From Firmicutes bacterium UBA1535 (GTDB lineage: Bacteria > Bacillota > Clostridia > Tissierellales > Sedimentibacteraceae): a DNA stretch of 16,943 nucleotides. The stretch is taken from NCBI GenBank assembly GCA_002323775.1, contig DCPV01000053.1, forward strand, positions 1 through 16,943, read 5' to 3'. The number at the start of each line of letters is the position of its first letter. The first letter of the stretch is position 1. Below are positions 8,768 through 15,939 of this stretch, in pieces. The position numbers and the translations under genes were made by a program. The notes under the pieces were generated by a model. That model worked only from the letters and a program-made list of their open reading frames with translations. It ran no database searches and was not told the origin of the DNA.

Positions 8768-8930
8768 GCTAACAAAATGCTAACACAGTTAATACAACCT
8801 AAATTAAAACTATGCACAAAATACAAAATAGGCTATACATAAGTACACTAAAATCAACCCAAAATACAGCAAAACAAACCCATACTTAATGCAAGGAATG
8901 ATGTAAAAAGAACTAAACTACAGTTATATG
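8768..8930 (+). repeat. Block A: arm-site-like direct repeat left of the Gabija cassette
   Basis: GCTAACAAAATGCTAA (8768-8783) recurs identically at 13637-13652. GGAATGAT (8895-8902) lies 127 bp after the start of that word in both copies, and TTATATGA follows further on in both. The intervening sequence is drifted but similarly A/C-rich, with repeated ACATAA-like words. This is how the non-coding end beside an integrase gene of a Clostridia mobile element usually looks (arm-type sites plus att), which is inference. No integrase gene remains here. Confidence 0.55.
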
Positions 8931-8939
8931 AAGACTAGA

Positions 8940-8963
8940 AGCACTGAATTTCAGCGCTTTTTT
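8940..8963 (+). terminator. Intrinsic terminator after block A
   Basis: The stem AGC-A-CTGAA pairs with TTCAG-C-GCT (one mismatch) and is followed directly by six T residues (8958-8963). A larger inverted repeat, GAAGCAC against GTGCTTC, surrounds it. It separates the DUF4143 remnant from the cassette promoter. Confidence 0.75.
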
Positions 8964-9016
8964 GTGCTTCATAATCAATAGACATTAAGTGAAGACAATA
9001 TTATAAAAAGATAAAA

Positions 9017-9045
9017 TTGACAATAATAGCCACAAAGTATATAAT
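9017..9045 (+). promoter_or_regulatory. Perfect sigma-A consensus promoter of the Fic/Gabija cassette
   Basis: TTGACA (9017-9022) and TATAAT (9040-9045) are separated by exactly 17 bp, a 12/12 match to the housekeeping consensus. It lies downstream of the 8940-8963 terminator and 56 bp before the Fic remnant. No stop signal is seen between it and the Gabija pair, so it should drive that pair constitutively. No operator-like repeat is evident. Confidence 0.8.
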
Positions 9046-9100
9046 TTGTTTATTGGAAGAATTATTATATGGAGTATAGTAATAAAAATTTGTATAAAGT

Positions 9101-9457
9101 GTGGAAATGCTTGAAAGTGTCTTATTAAATATTCAAAATGATGATTGGCACCTAAAGTTTACAGATAAACGTACGAATCTATTTTTCTGTACATGTCAAT
9201 TTCACTGTTTTGAAGATGGTAACAAGAGACTTGTAATTACGCTATCAACATTATTTTTATTATTAAACGGATATTTGTTTATAGCATAAATATTTCTGGC
9301 AAAGATAGAGAATATAAGTCTTATTATTGCTACAAGTAAAATTGATAAAGAATTACTACATAACATAATAGTCACAATTATGAATGGAACATACGATTGT
9401 GATGAGTCGTTAGAACTTGAAACTTATAATGCTATTAACAGAGAACTGTATAAGTAG
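9101..9457 (+). pseudogene. Fic-family AMPylase/toxin pseudogene with one in-frame stop
   Basis: From GTG 9101 the frame encodes MEMLESVLLNIQNDDWHLKF and then the Fic signature FHCFEDGNKR, followed by LSTLFLLLNGYLFIA. TAA at 9287-9289 interrupts it. The same frame then continues for 55 codons (KIENISL, SKIDKELLHNIIVTIMN, TYDCDESLELETYNAINREL) to TAG 9455-9457, which reads as the normal Fic carboxyl end. Fic enzymes transfer AMP or related groups to proteins, using the H of HxFxxGNKR. Here the motif is complete, but the fold is cut by the stop and lacks its amino-terminal helices, since an in-frame TAA lies at 9095-9097. It is therefore inactive unless the stop is read through. It sits directly between the consensus promoter and the Gabija pair. 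Confidence 0.8.
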
Positions 9458-9511
9458 AAGATATGAAAAATTTCTATTATTAAGAAGAGAATCTCAATTA
9501 AAGGAGAAAAT

Positions 9512-11533
9512 ATGCTTAGTTTATTCATTTCAAGAGTAAAGATCAAGAACTTTAGAAATTTTAAGAATGTTGATGTGAATTTAGGACATAAAGAAGTAAT
9601 AATCGGCGAAAACAATGTAGGAAAAACAAATTTTTTAAGGGCATTGCAGCTTGTTTTGGACCCATCCTTGTCAGATGAAGATAGAATGCTAGATGAATCA
9701 GATTTTAATGATACGTTGGTTAATCCAATGGAAAATGATGAAGAGATTCAGATAGACATTTTTATTAGCAATTATCAAAACAACAAAACCATTCTTACAG
9801 TTTTAGAGGGAGCAACTGTAAAAAATGCTAGTGGCGAAGAAGAATTACAAATTACATATAAATTCTTTCCTCATAATGATGATAATGGAAATAAAGAATA
9901 TGAGTTTAATATTTACAAAGCAAATGATGAATCCAGAAGGTTTGGAGCATATGAAAGAAAGTATTTAAATTTAAAAGTTATTAAAGCCTTGAGAGATGTT
10001 GAAGGAGAAATGAGAAACTCCAGAACATCCCCAGTAAAAAGGATGCTGGATGAATATTCAATTGATAAGGAAGAATTAAAGCGTATAGCAGAACAATACG
10101 AAATGAGTGGTAAAGAAATATTAAATTTAGATGAACTAATTGATCTTACAAATAATATTAATAAAAGATTCTGTACAATACTTGGCAACAGTAATTTTGA
10201 CGTATCTTTACAAGCTATGGAAGTTGATCCGAATAGAGTGCTAGCTTCTCTTAAATTGCTTATGGCAAATAGAAATGCGGCTGATATAAGTTTAGGCTTG
10301 AACAATATCTTATACATATCAATGGTATTACAAATGCTACAAGACAAGACTGTACCTTCATTTCTAAAAGCAGATACATATGATGAATTAAAGGCAAAAG
10401 AGGACAGCAAGATATTAGTTGACGTTTATGAATTGAAAACAGAAACTGGAAACTACTTTTTAAAGGAAGGCATAAACGATGCTGAAATGTCAGAAATTTA
10501 TACCTTTATGAATAAGAATGTGCCTACAAATAAAGGAGTAACCATTTTGGCAATAGAGGAACCAGAAGCACATTTGCATCCAGTAAATCAGCGATTAATT
10601 TATAAGGATGTTATCAAAAACAGTAGCAATTCTGTGTTGCTAACAACACACTCAACGCATATAACTTCAATAGCTCCAATCGAATCAATAGTTCATCTCC
10701 ATGAGAAACAAGGAGAAGGAACAGTTATTCATGCTACAGCTTGTATGCCTATTGATGAAGGAGAATTCCTAGACGTAGAAAGATATCTGGACGTTAAACG
10801 TGGAGAGATTTATCTTGGTAAAGCTGTAATTTTAGTCGAAGGAATAGCAGAAGAATATATAGTTCCTAGACTTGCAGAATCGTTAGGGAAACCTTTAGAT
10901 GAGAAGGGCATTATTGTTTGTAACATAAACAGTACAAACTTTACTCCTTATGTAAAATTGTTGGCAAATCTGAATATTCCATATGCAGTGATAACGGATG
11001 GAGATCATTATTATAAAGAAGAAAAGACCAAAAAAGTAAAAGATGGATCTGATGTAGTAGAAGAGGGAAGAGTATATCATGTAATGGATAAGGATGTTCC
11101 AGAGGATGCGCCTATTGGTTATTTAGGTAATGAAATTATTTCAAAGTTAGTTTTAGATTTAGGATTTATAGCTAAGAAGGATATTCCTGAGGATTTCAAA
11201 GAGCAAGATATACTTTTTAATAAATATGGATTTTTTGTCGGAATTCATACACTTGAGGTAGATATGATGAAAGCTTGCAAAAAAATCAAAGTAGCAACTC
11301 AAGTGTTTATAGATATCTTTAATGATTTGACAATAGGTGGTGAAACGCAGAAGAATAATTTTAAGAACGAGATAGAATCTGGAGATTACTGGAAGTGCTT
11401 AAATAAAATTGAAAGTAACGGAATTGGTAAAGGAAGATTCGCTCAAAAACTTGCAGGAAGATGTTGCAAGGAACAAGCGCCTCAGTACATAAAGAATGCA
11501 ATAGATTATATCTATCAGAAAGTGAATGAATAG
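9512..11533 (+). CDS. gajA: Gabija-like OLD-family ATPase/TOPRIM nuclease
   Basis: A 673-residue protein; AAAGGAGA (9500-9507) precedes ATG 9512. The ABC-type ATPase opens with KIKNFRNFKNVDVNLG and Walker A GENNVGKT (residues 32-39), and continues with IEEPEAHLHP (349-357) and the H-loop LTTHSTHI (H380). A TOPRIM nuclease follows: LVEGIAEE (E443, E447, E448), then ITDGDHY (D496, D498), with a conserved GKGRFAQ near the end (K640). This order defines OLD-family nucleases, and pairing with a UvrD-like helicase defines class 2 OLD, i.e. Gabija GajA. GajA nicks DNA when nucleotide pools fall during phage replication. It is longer than the Bacillus cereus GajA (578 residues). Its stop overlaps the helicase start by 8 bp, indicating translational coupling. 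All catalytic motifs look intact. Confidence 0.85.
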   Translation: MLSLFISRVKIKNFRNFKNVDVNLGHKEVIIGENNVGKTNFLRALQLVLDPSLSDEDRMLDESDFNDTLVNPMENDEEIQIDIFISNYQNNKTILTVLEGATVKNASGEEELQITYKFFPHNDDNGNKEYEFNIYKANDESRRFGAYERKYLNLKVIKALRDVEGEMRNSRTSPVKRMLDEYSIDKEELKRIAEQYEMSGKEILNLDELIDLTNNINKRFCTILGNSNFDVSLQAMEVDPNRVLASLKLLMANRNAADISLGLNNILYISMVLQMLQDKTVPSFLKADTYDELKAKEDSKILVDVYELKTETGNYFLKEGINDAEMSEIYTFMNKNVPTNKGVTILAIEEPEAHLHPVNQRLIYKDVIKNSSNSVLLTTHSTHITSIAPIESIVHLHEKQGEGTVIHATACMPIDEGEFLDVERYLDVKRGEIYLGKAVILVEGIAEEYIVPRLAESLGKPLDEKGIIVCNINSTNFTPYVKLLANLNIPYAVITDGDHYYKEEKTKKVKDGSDVVEEGRVYHVMDKDVPEDAPIGYLGNEIISKLVLDLGFIAKKDIPEDFKEQDILFNKYGFFVGIHTLEVDMMKACKKIKVATQVFIDIFNDLTIGGETQKNNFKNEIESGDYWKCLNKIESNGIGKGRFAQKLAGRCCKEQAPQYIKNAIDYIYQKVNE

Positions 11534-13349
11534 TATGAGTTATTATGCAGATAAATTAGAACAAGTGAAAAGTGATCCTTGGCAAAAAAAAGCCTATGAC
11601 ACAGAAGATAGCACAGTTGTTATTGCAGGACCTGGGAGTGGAAAAACAACCATCTTAACATTAAAAATAATGAAACTCCTTAATGGACATATTAAAGACC
11701 CTCAAGGTTTAGCATGTCTTACATTCACGAAGGAAGCAGCAAGAGAATTTGAAGATAGATTAAAAGCTTACGGATATAAAAATAGAAGAAATGTATTTTT
11801 AGGTACGGTACATTCATTTTGTATTTCTGAAATATTAGTAAAGTTTTGTAACTTATATGATTGTGAATTACCTTTACCTATTAAGATTGTGCCTAGCCAG
11901 TTAAGTGCTAAGATATTAAATGATATAAAAAATGAGATGGGAATTAAAAAAAATTATTATAAAATTGAGGCAATAAATAAAGAACGCTCATTAGGTATAG
12001 AAGGAATAAGTCAAATAAAAACAGAATCTGATCCTACAGCAAAAAAAATTGCGGCTGAATATGAAAAAAGAATTTTTGCAGCTGGTTATGTGGATTTTCA
12101 AAGTGTTATTACATATTCAACAAAGCTGATTCAAGAACAGGAATATGTTCGTAAGTGTCTTAGTGCGAAGTTCCCTTGGATTGTTATAGATGAATATCAA
12201 GATTTGGGAAAGCCATTACATGAAATAATCCTTTCTCTATTTACGCAAACAGATATAAAAATTTTTGCAGTTGGTGATGCAGATCAATCAATTTATAGCT
12301 TTGCTGGAGCTGTTCCTGATTATCTAATGGAACTTTATAATAGAGATGATACTATTTCTGTTGAATTGAAAAATAATTATAGAAGCAATCAAGATATTAT
12401 CGATGGTTCAGAAACCGTTCTTAATATTTCAAGAGACTATCATGCAATGACAAGAGAAGGGGAATCAGCTGTATATAGATTCATCACTTGTAATAACGGA
12501 TATCCTGATCAGTTTGATTACTTTATTAAAAAGATTATTCCTGAGTGTAAAAAAAAATTAATACCAATGGAAGAAATTGCGGTATTGTTAGGGACACAAA
12601 ATGACTGTAAAGATTTATCTTTAAAGTGTCTGGAAAACAATATTCCATGTTACATTCCAAAACATGCATTCGACAGGAGTGATTTCGTACAGTGGATGGA
12701 AAAATGTGCGCTCTGGATAAATGACAAAAGTAAAGTTTCTTTTGATGATATATTTGAATATTGGTATAATATTCAAATTATGCATAGAGAAAACAAGTTT
12801 TTTAGTGAAAAAGAAATTATACAGATGAAAAAGAGTTTACTAGAAACATTATATGGAAGTATGGAGAAAAAAAGTGATTTGAAAGAATGGATTCACTACA
12901 TACTGATAGAACTTAAAATAGGTGATTTATTAGAAAAATCAGAACATATGCCAGATGAGAAAGATAACCTATGTAAGCTTTATAAAGATGTCTCTGACGA
13001 AAAATATAAGGATTATGATACAAACAAATTCTCCAAAATAGGAAAACCTGAAAACCAGATAACAATTACCACACGTCATAGTTCAAAAGGACTGGAATTT
13101 GAAGTTGTAGTTATGATGGGAATGGATGAAGAGCATTTCCCAAGTTGGGCGATAAAAAAAGAACCTAACAATATTTACGAAGAAAATAGAATTTGTTTTG
13201 TATGTGTAAGTAGAGCAAAAAGAGTTTGTATTTTAATGAATTCAAATTATTATACTGAGTGGAATTACTATTATGGAAGAGAAGAAATAAAAAGATATTA
13301 TCCATCTCGGTATATTAATCAATTAATGAAAAAATATTCTAATAATTAG
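11526..13349 (+). CDS. gajB: Gabija-like UvrD/SF1A helicase
   Basis: A 607-residue protein overlapping the nuclease gene by 8 bp. ATG 11526 is listed, but in-frame ATG 11535, one base after the upstream stop, is an equally good start given the AAAGTGA upstream. All SF1A motifs are present: Walker A AGPGSGKTT (34-42), LACLTFTKEAA (Ia), GTVHSF, DEYQD (222-226, Walker B), GDADQSIYSFAG (250-261), LKNNYRSN, TTRHSSKGLEFE (motif V, T516) and FVCVSRAKR (motif VI, R563). In Gabija, GajB binds GajA and is thought to use or sense DNA ends and nucleotides to raise GajA nicking. It is longer than the Bacillus cereus GajB (494 residues), mostly between motifs IV and V. A generic UvrD repair helicase is less likely because of the coupling to the OLD gene. 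Confidence 0.85.
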   Translation: MNSMSYYADKLEQVKSDPWQKKAYDTEDSTVVIAGPGSGKTTILTLKIMKLLNGHIKDPQGLACLTFTKEAAREFEDRLKAYGYKNRRNVFLGTVHSFCISEILVKFCNLYDCELPLPIKIVPSQLSAKILNDIKNEMGIKKNYYKIEAINKERSLGIEGISQIKTESDPTAKKIAAEYEKRIFAAGYVDFQSVITYSTKLIQEQEYVRKCLSAKFPWIVIDEYQDLGKPLHEIILSLFTQTDIKIFAVGDADQSIYSFAGAVPDYLMELYNRDDTISVELKNNYRSNQDIIDGSETVLNISRDYHAMTREGESAVYRFITCNNGYPDQFDYFIKKIIPECKKKLIPMEEIAVLLGTQNDCKDLSLKCLENNIPCYIPKHAFDRSDFVQWMEKCALWINDKSKVSFDDIFEYWYNIQIMHRENKFFSEKEIIQMKKSLLETLYGSMEKKSDLKEWIHYILIELKIGDLLEKSEHMPDEKDNLCKLYKDVSDEKYKDYDTNKFSKIGKPENQITITTRHSSKGLEFEVVVMMGMDEEHFPSWAIKKEPNNIYEENRICFVCVSRAKRVCILMNSNYYTEWNYYYGREEIKRYYPSRYINQLMKKYSNN

Positions 13350-13394
13350 GAAATTTCATAATTGAGAAAGTGTTATAGTAATCATAATTGTTAA

Positions 13395-13574
13395 TTAGAT
13401 ACTGATATAGATGATGAATTTGAAAAGTTACTAAGATACTATCCACATTGCGATATAAATGACAATATTAGGTAATTGTAATTAGATATAGAATATGAAA
13501 ATACTACTCTATACTGTGAGAAATGTGACTTTGAGATGGACGTTACGCAACAGATAGGATCATATAATTACTAA
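13395..13574 (+). pseudogene. Decayed zinc-ribbon gene after the Gabija pair
   Basis: A single frame reads LDTDIDDEFEKLLRYYPHCD, INDNIR, then after TAA, one leucine codon and another TAA it continues as LDIEYENTTLYCEKCDFEMD and VTQQIGSYNY before the final TAA at 13572-13574. The CxxC of YCEKC suggests half of a zinc ribbon. No start codon is left, and an in-frame TAA lies directly upstream (13392-13394). The rest of 13350-13636 shows no gene. Confidence 0.4.
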
Positions 13575-13577
13575 TAG

Positions 13578-13595
13578 ATTAAGTAATTACTTAAT
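13578..13595. repeat. Perfect 18-bp palindrome
   Basis: ATTAAGTAA is followed directly by its reverse complement TTACTTAAT. A wider inverted repeat, TAGATTA (13575-13581) with TAATCTA (13608-13614), shares this spot. It has no uracil tract typical of a terminator, so it could be a protein-binding site or an AT-rich cruciform. Confidence 0.4.
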
Positions 13596-13636
13596 AGTAC
13601 TTTACTATAATCTACAATAATAAATGTTTGAGTTTT

Positions 13637-13805
13637 GCTAACAAAATGCTAAGGCAAATAACATACCATAAATTCACATAATGCAAACAATTCAAAGCTA
13701 CATGCACATAATAACACATAAGTTAACATAAAGCATTAATTAATATACCAATGCATTATGTCAGGAATGATATAATAAAAAATTAAAAGTGTTTAAACTT
13801 ATATG
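13637..13805 (+). repeat. Block B: arm-site-like direct repeat right of the Gabija cassette
   Basis: It starts with the same 16-bp word as block A (13637-13652). GGAATGAT follows 127 bp after its start (13764-13771), and TTATATGA at 13799-13806. ACATA words at 13706, 13716 and 13726 are spaced by 10 bp, i.e. one helical turn, as expected of recombinase arm sites. No integrase gene is seen beside it. Confidence 0.55.
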
Positions 13806-13866
13806 ATACCTCCAAAGTAGATGTCTAATTAATAAGTGTTAGATTATCTTTTGGAGGTATTTTTTT
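13806..13866 (+). terminator. Strong intrinsic terminator ending the cassette
   Basis: ATACCTCCAAA (13806-13816) pairs perfectly with TTTGGAGGTAT (13850-13860), with further pairing AGAT/ATCT inside, and is followed by a run of T (13860-13866). It ends 42 bp into the zone after GGAATGAT, matching the position of the terminator after block A (45 bp). Confidence 0.8.
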
Positions 13867-13907
13867 GTGGAAAGATAGTATAATTAAAATTAAATTTAAA
13901 AAAACAC

Positions 13908-13936
13908 TTTACAACTTGTACAATATATGTTAAACT
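13908..13936 (+). promoter_or_regulatory. Probable promoter of the DUF1836 regulator
   Basis: TTTACA (13908-13913), 17 bp, then TAAACT (13931-13936), a moderate match to the -35 and -10 boxes. The -10 overlaps the inverted repeat at 13930-13976, as expected for a repressible promoter. The -10 is weak, so the exact boxes are uncertain. Confidence 0.4.
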
Positions 13937-13976
13937 TTAATTATTATACAATGATAGTTTAACAATTAAAGTTTAA
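13930..13976. promoter_or_regulatory. Nested inverted-repeat operator
   Basis: TTAAACTTTAATT (13930-13942) and AATTAAAGTTTAA (13964-13976) are perfect 13-bp inverted repeats. A second pair, GTTAAAC (13929-13935) and GTTTAAC (13957-13963), shares the left arm. Three copies of a TTAAAC-type half-site in front of a transcription factor gene indicate cooperative binding and probable autoregulation. Confidence 0.6.
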
Positions 13977-14001
13977 TAAGTGCAGTGAGGTAGGTAATAA
14001 C

Positions 14002-14631
14002 ATGAATAATAAAAATTTTACTGATAAATTATATGATCTAATTGTAGATATGTATGATGATAATGATGATATTGAGTTAACAATTGATGACGATTTTTTT
14101 GAAAGCATACCTAATAATGTAAAATACTCTAGGGTAGAGGAGTACATAAACAATAATAAAGAAAAATTTAAAAACGTGGATATAACCAGAAGAATGTTTA
14201 CTTCATATATAAAAGCGGGTATACTTCCAGAAATAGATGAAAAAAACAAACCAAATAATAATTTAAATTATTATACAAAAGATCAAATTTTATATTATAT
14301 TATGGCACAACAATTAAAAGATTTAACACAATTAGACAATATATCTTATCTATTTAAAGAAATAAGAAATAATAAAGAATTGGGATACGATAGTAAAGAT
14401 ATTTTTGAGATATACTTTGAAAGCTATGAAATGGGAAAAAATCAGATAAATACAGTATATAAAGATTTATTATCTAAAATATCTGGTGATTATGATGTCG
14501 AAAATAAAACTGAAGCATTTGAAGAAGGCGTTATGCACTTAGGACAGTTAGTTATATTAGCTATTAGTAGAGCTTTTATTGATAATTTTAATAGTATATA
14601 TAAAAAAAATAATCTAAAGGAAGATAAGTAA
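14002..14631 (+). CDS. DUF1836-family transcriptional regulator
   Basis: A 209-residue protein; GAGGTAGG precedes the ATG. Residues about 55-130 match the DUF1836 helix-turn-helix of the MerR-like group: DITRRMFTSYIKAGILP (60-76), then YYTKDQILYYIMAQQLKD (90-107) and DNISYLFKEIRN. The acidic amino end (MYDDNDDIELTIDDDFF) and helical carboxyl half, which may dimerise or bind a ligand, are less conserved. DUF1836 proteins are DNA-binding regulators in Firmicutes with poorly known signals. The inverted repeats at 13930-13976 directly upstream are its likely own operator. It lies just after the cassette terminator and before small accessory genes, as a regulator of a mobile-element module might. 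Confidence 0.75.
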   Translation: MNNKNFTDKLYDLIVDMYDDNDDIELTIDDDFFESIPNNVKYSRVEEYINNNKEKFKNVDITRRMFTSYIKAGILPEIDEKNKPNNNLNYYTKDQILYYIMAQQLKDLTQLDNISYLFKEIRNNKELGYDSKDIFEIYFESYEMGKNQINTVYKDLLSKISGDYDVENKTEAFEEGVMHLGQLVILAISRAFIDNFNSIYKKNNLKEDK

Positions 14632-14927
14632 TACGGAAACAAAATTATATTTAATAATGAATCATGGATTTGTGCACAATTATCAAAATGTGTCAGTGAA
14701 AATGGTGGACCAATAAAATTTTTAATAACGGATATGAAAAGGGTCTGGAAGAAGGATACAAATATGGTATAAAAGTGGATAATAAATTTGGAATGCTTAA
14801 AGGTGGATTAATTGTAGGTGCATTATGGTTATGTCATTGCGGGGTTAAAAAATATAATAATTATATTAAAGAAAAAAGAACAAAAAATATTACATATAGT
14901 GTAAGTAGTTTGAATGATATTTATTAA
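14632..14927 (+). pseudogene. Frameshifted small gene remnant
   Basis: Directly after the regulator's stop, frame 1 reads YGNKIIFNNESWICAQLSKC and VSENGGPIKF, ending at TAA soon after 14770. An overlapping frame, open from after 14699, reads NGYEKGLEEGYKYGIKVDNK and KGGLIVGALWLCHCGVKKYN, and ends in TAA 14925-14927. The two halves look like one protein split by a frameshift near 14700-14750. The second half has a short hydrophobic stretch (GGLIVGALWL). The family is not recognised. Confidence 0.35.
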
Positions 14928-14996
14928 TTAGGAATTATTTAGATGAAATGAGAAAATTATATATTTTAAAATTTAAAGAAAGAAGGTGACTTATAG

Positions 14997-15188
14997 ATGA
15001 AAAATAAAGTATTTTACGATGAAAATGTTAATTATGATAATTTAGAACAACATACATATGATGATGCACCGGGACATATTTTCTATACTTGTCCAATTTG
15101 TGGCAGTGAGAATCTTGCAACGTTTATAACACAGGAGTATGGTCAGACAATGTGTATTGATTGTTGGAATACTAAGTATGGTGGATAA
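14997..15188 (+). CDS. 63-residue zinc-ribbon protein
   Basis: ATG 14997 follows AAGAAGGTGA at a normal distance. After an acidic amino end the protein carries YTCPICGSEN (C32, C35) and MCIDCW (C53, C56), a classical two-knuckle zinc ribbon with 17 residues between the pairs. Such tiny ribbons are common in phages and conjugative elements as nucleic-acid or protein-binding adaptors, but I do not recognise this one. The stop is 41 bp before the small membrane protein gene, so both could share a transcript. No promoter is obvious. Confidence 0.6.
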   Translation: MKNKVFYDENVNYDNLEQHTYDDAPGHIFYTCPICGSENLATFITQEYGQTMCIDCWNTKYGG

Positions 15189-15229
15189 ATTTTGTTAATT
15201 AGAATTTATCGTAGGAAGGAGGTAGTGCT

Positions 15230-15397
15230 ATGAACTTGAATATCATGATTGACTGGAAGTTTGTTGTTTCCCTAGGCGTAGTAGTTATTGGCACCATTTT
15301 CGCTGTGAAGATGGATGCTGATGCTGCTGAAAGAGTATCAACCCATGCGGTTGATGCTTGCAAGGAGTATGCGATCGCTGGAAACTTCGACCGCTAG
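15230..15397 (+). CDS. 55-residue single-span membrane protein
   Basis: AGGAAGGAGG (15213-15222) stands 7 bases before ATG 15230, one of the strongest ribosome binding sites in the window. The protein reads MNLNIMIDWKFVVSLGVVVI at its start, then a hydrophobic span to FAVKM (about residues 11-28), and an acidic/alanine-rich tail (DADAAERVSTHAVDACKEYA) ending GNFDR. Its GC content is about 45%, well above its surroundings, and codon use is richer in GCT, GCG and GAC. It is too short for automatic detection but has every sign of a real gene. I recall similar small proteins in Lachnospiraceae genomes, but cannot name a function. It is probably inserted in the cell membrane, with orientation unknown. 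Confidence 0.65.
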   Translation: MNLNIMIDWKFVVSLGVVVIGTIFAVKMDADAAERVSTHAVDACKEYAIAGNFDR

Positions 15398-15470
15398 CCC
15401 TTTATATTGTTAAAGCTTAAGGTCACATAGTCTTATGAATATGTACTTTTATTTATAAGAAGGTATTGGG

Positions 15471-15686
15471 ATGGAAATAAGAAATCGTATAGCAAATGTA
15501 ATGAAACTTAGCTGTAATACTTATCAGGATTTTTTGAAAATGGTAATAAAGCCAGATTGGTAGAAGAAGCTATATGACATTGCAAAAAATGCTATTGTAC
15601 ATAATCGTTATGCAGATAATTATAGACCTGCATATAAAAAAATGCATGATACTAAAATCGATAATTATGGTATTATTGTAGCTTAG
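15471..15686 (+). pseudogene. Small gene interrupted by one amber codon
   Basis: AGAAGG (15458-15463) precedes ATG 15471. The frame encodes MEIRNRIANVMKLSCNTYQD and FLKMVIKPDW, then TAG (15561-15563). It then continues in the same frame as KKLYDIAKNAIVHNRYADNY and RPAYKKMHDTKIDNYGIIVA to TAG 15684-15686. The codon before the stop is TGG, so a W to amber change (TGG to TAG) is the simplest explanation. I do not recognise the family; without the stop it would be about 71 residues and helical. Confidence 0.5.
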
Positions 15687-15707
15687 TAAAACTATTACTA
15701 ATTACCA

Positions 15708-15738
15708 TTAACCAGTCAATTTAATGTTGACTGGTTAA
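15708..15738. terminator. 12-bp perfect inverted repeat, probable terminator
   Basis: TTAACCAGTCAA (15708-15719) and TTGACTGGTTAA (15727-15738) pair perfectly around a 7-base loop. The T run after it is weak (TTATGACAATTTT), so it may be a weak terminator or a binding site. Confidence 0.5.
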
Positions 15739-15939
15739 TTATGACAATTTTAAATACATATAAATCTTTAGTAGCACAACGCTATTAAAACAACATGATA
15801 AACTGTAACATTTAGTATAATAATATAATTGGAAAATACAACAAAAAAAAGAATAGATAGTATAGTATAAAATATATATCTTCAAAGGCGTGTTTGATGG
15901 GTATAAAGCATAAAATAACACAACCGTAACACAACGCAG

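Noticed and set aside
9913..10410. 165-codon - strand open frame
   Set aside because: It is the antisense of the OLD nuclease gene, with serine/leucine-rich composition and no start signal.
13637..13805. Possible CRISPR array in the ACATA repeats
   Set aside because: The words are 5-7 bases with 10-bp spacing and no spacers or cas genes, so they are not CRISPR repeats.
9287..15563. Stop codon reassignment or programmed readthrough
   Set aside because: Both TAA and TAG interrupt frames here, whereas the large intact genes (1217, 673 and 607 residues) have no internal stops and end at normal ones, so decay explains the data better.
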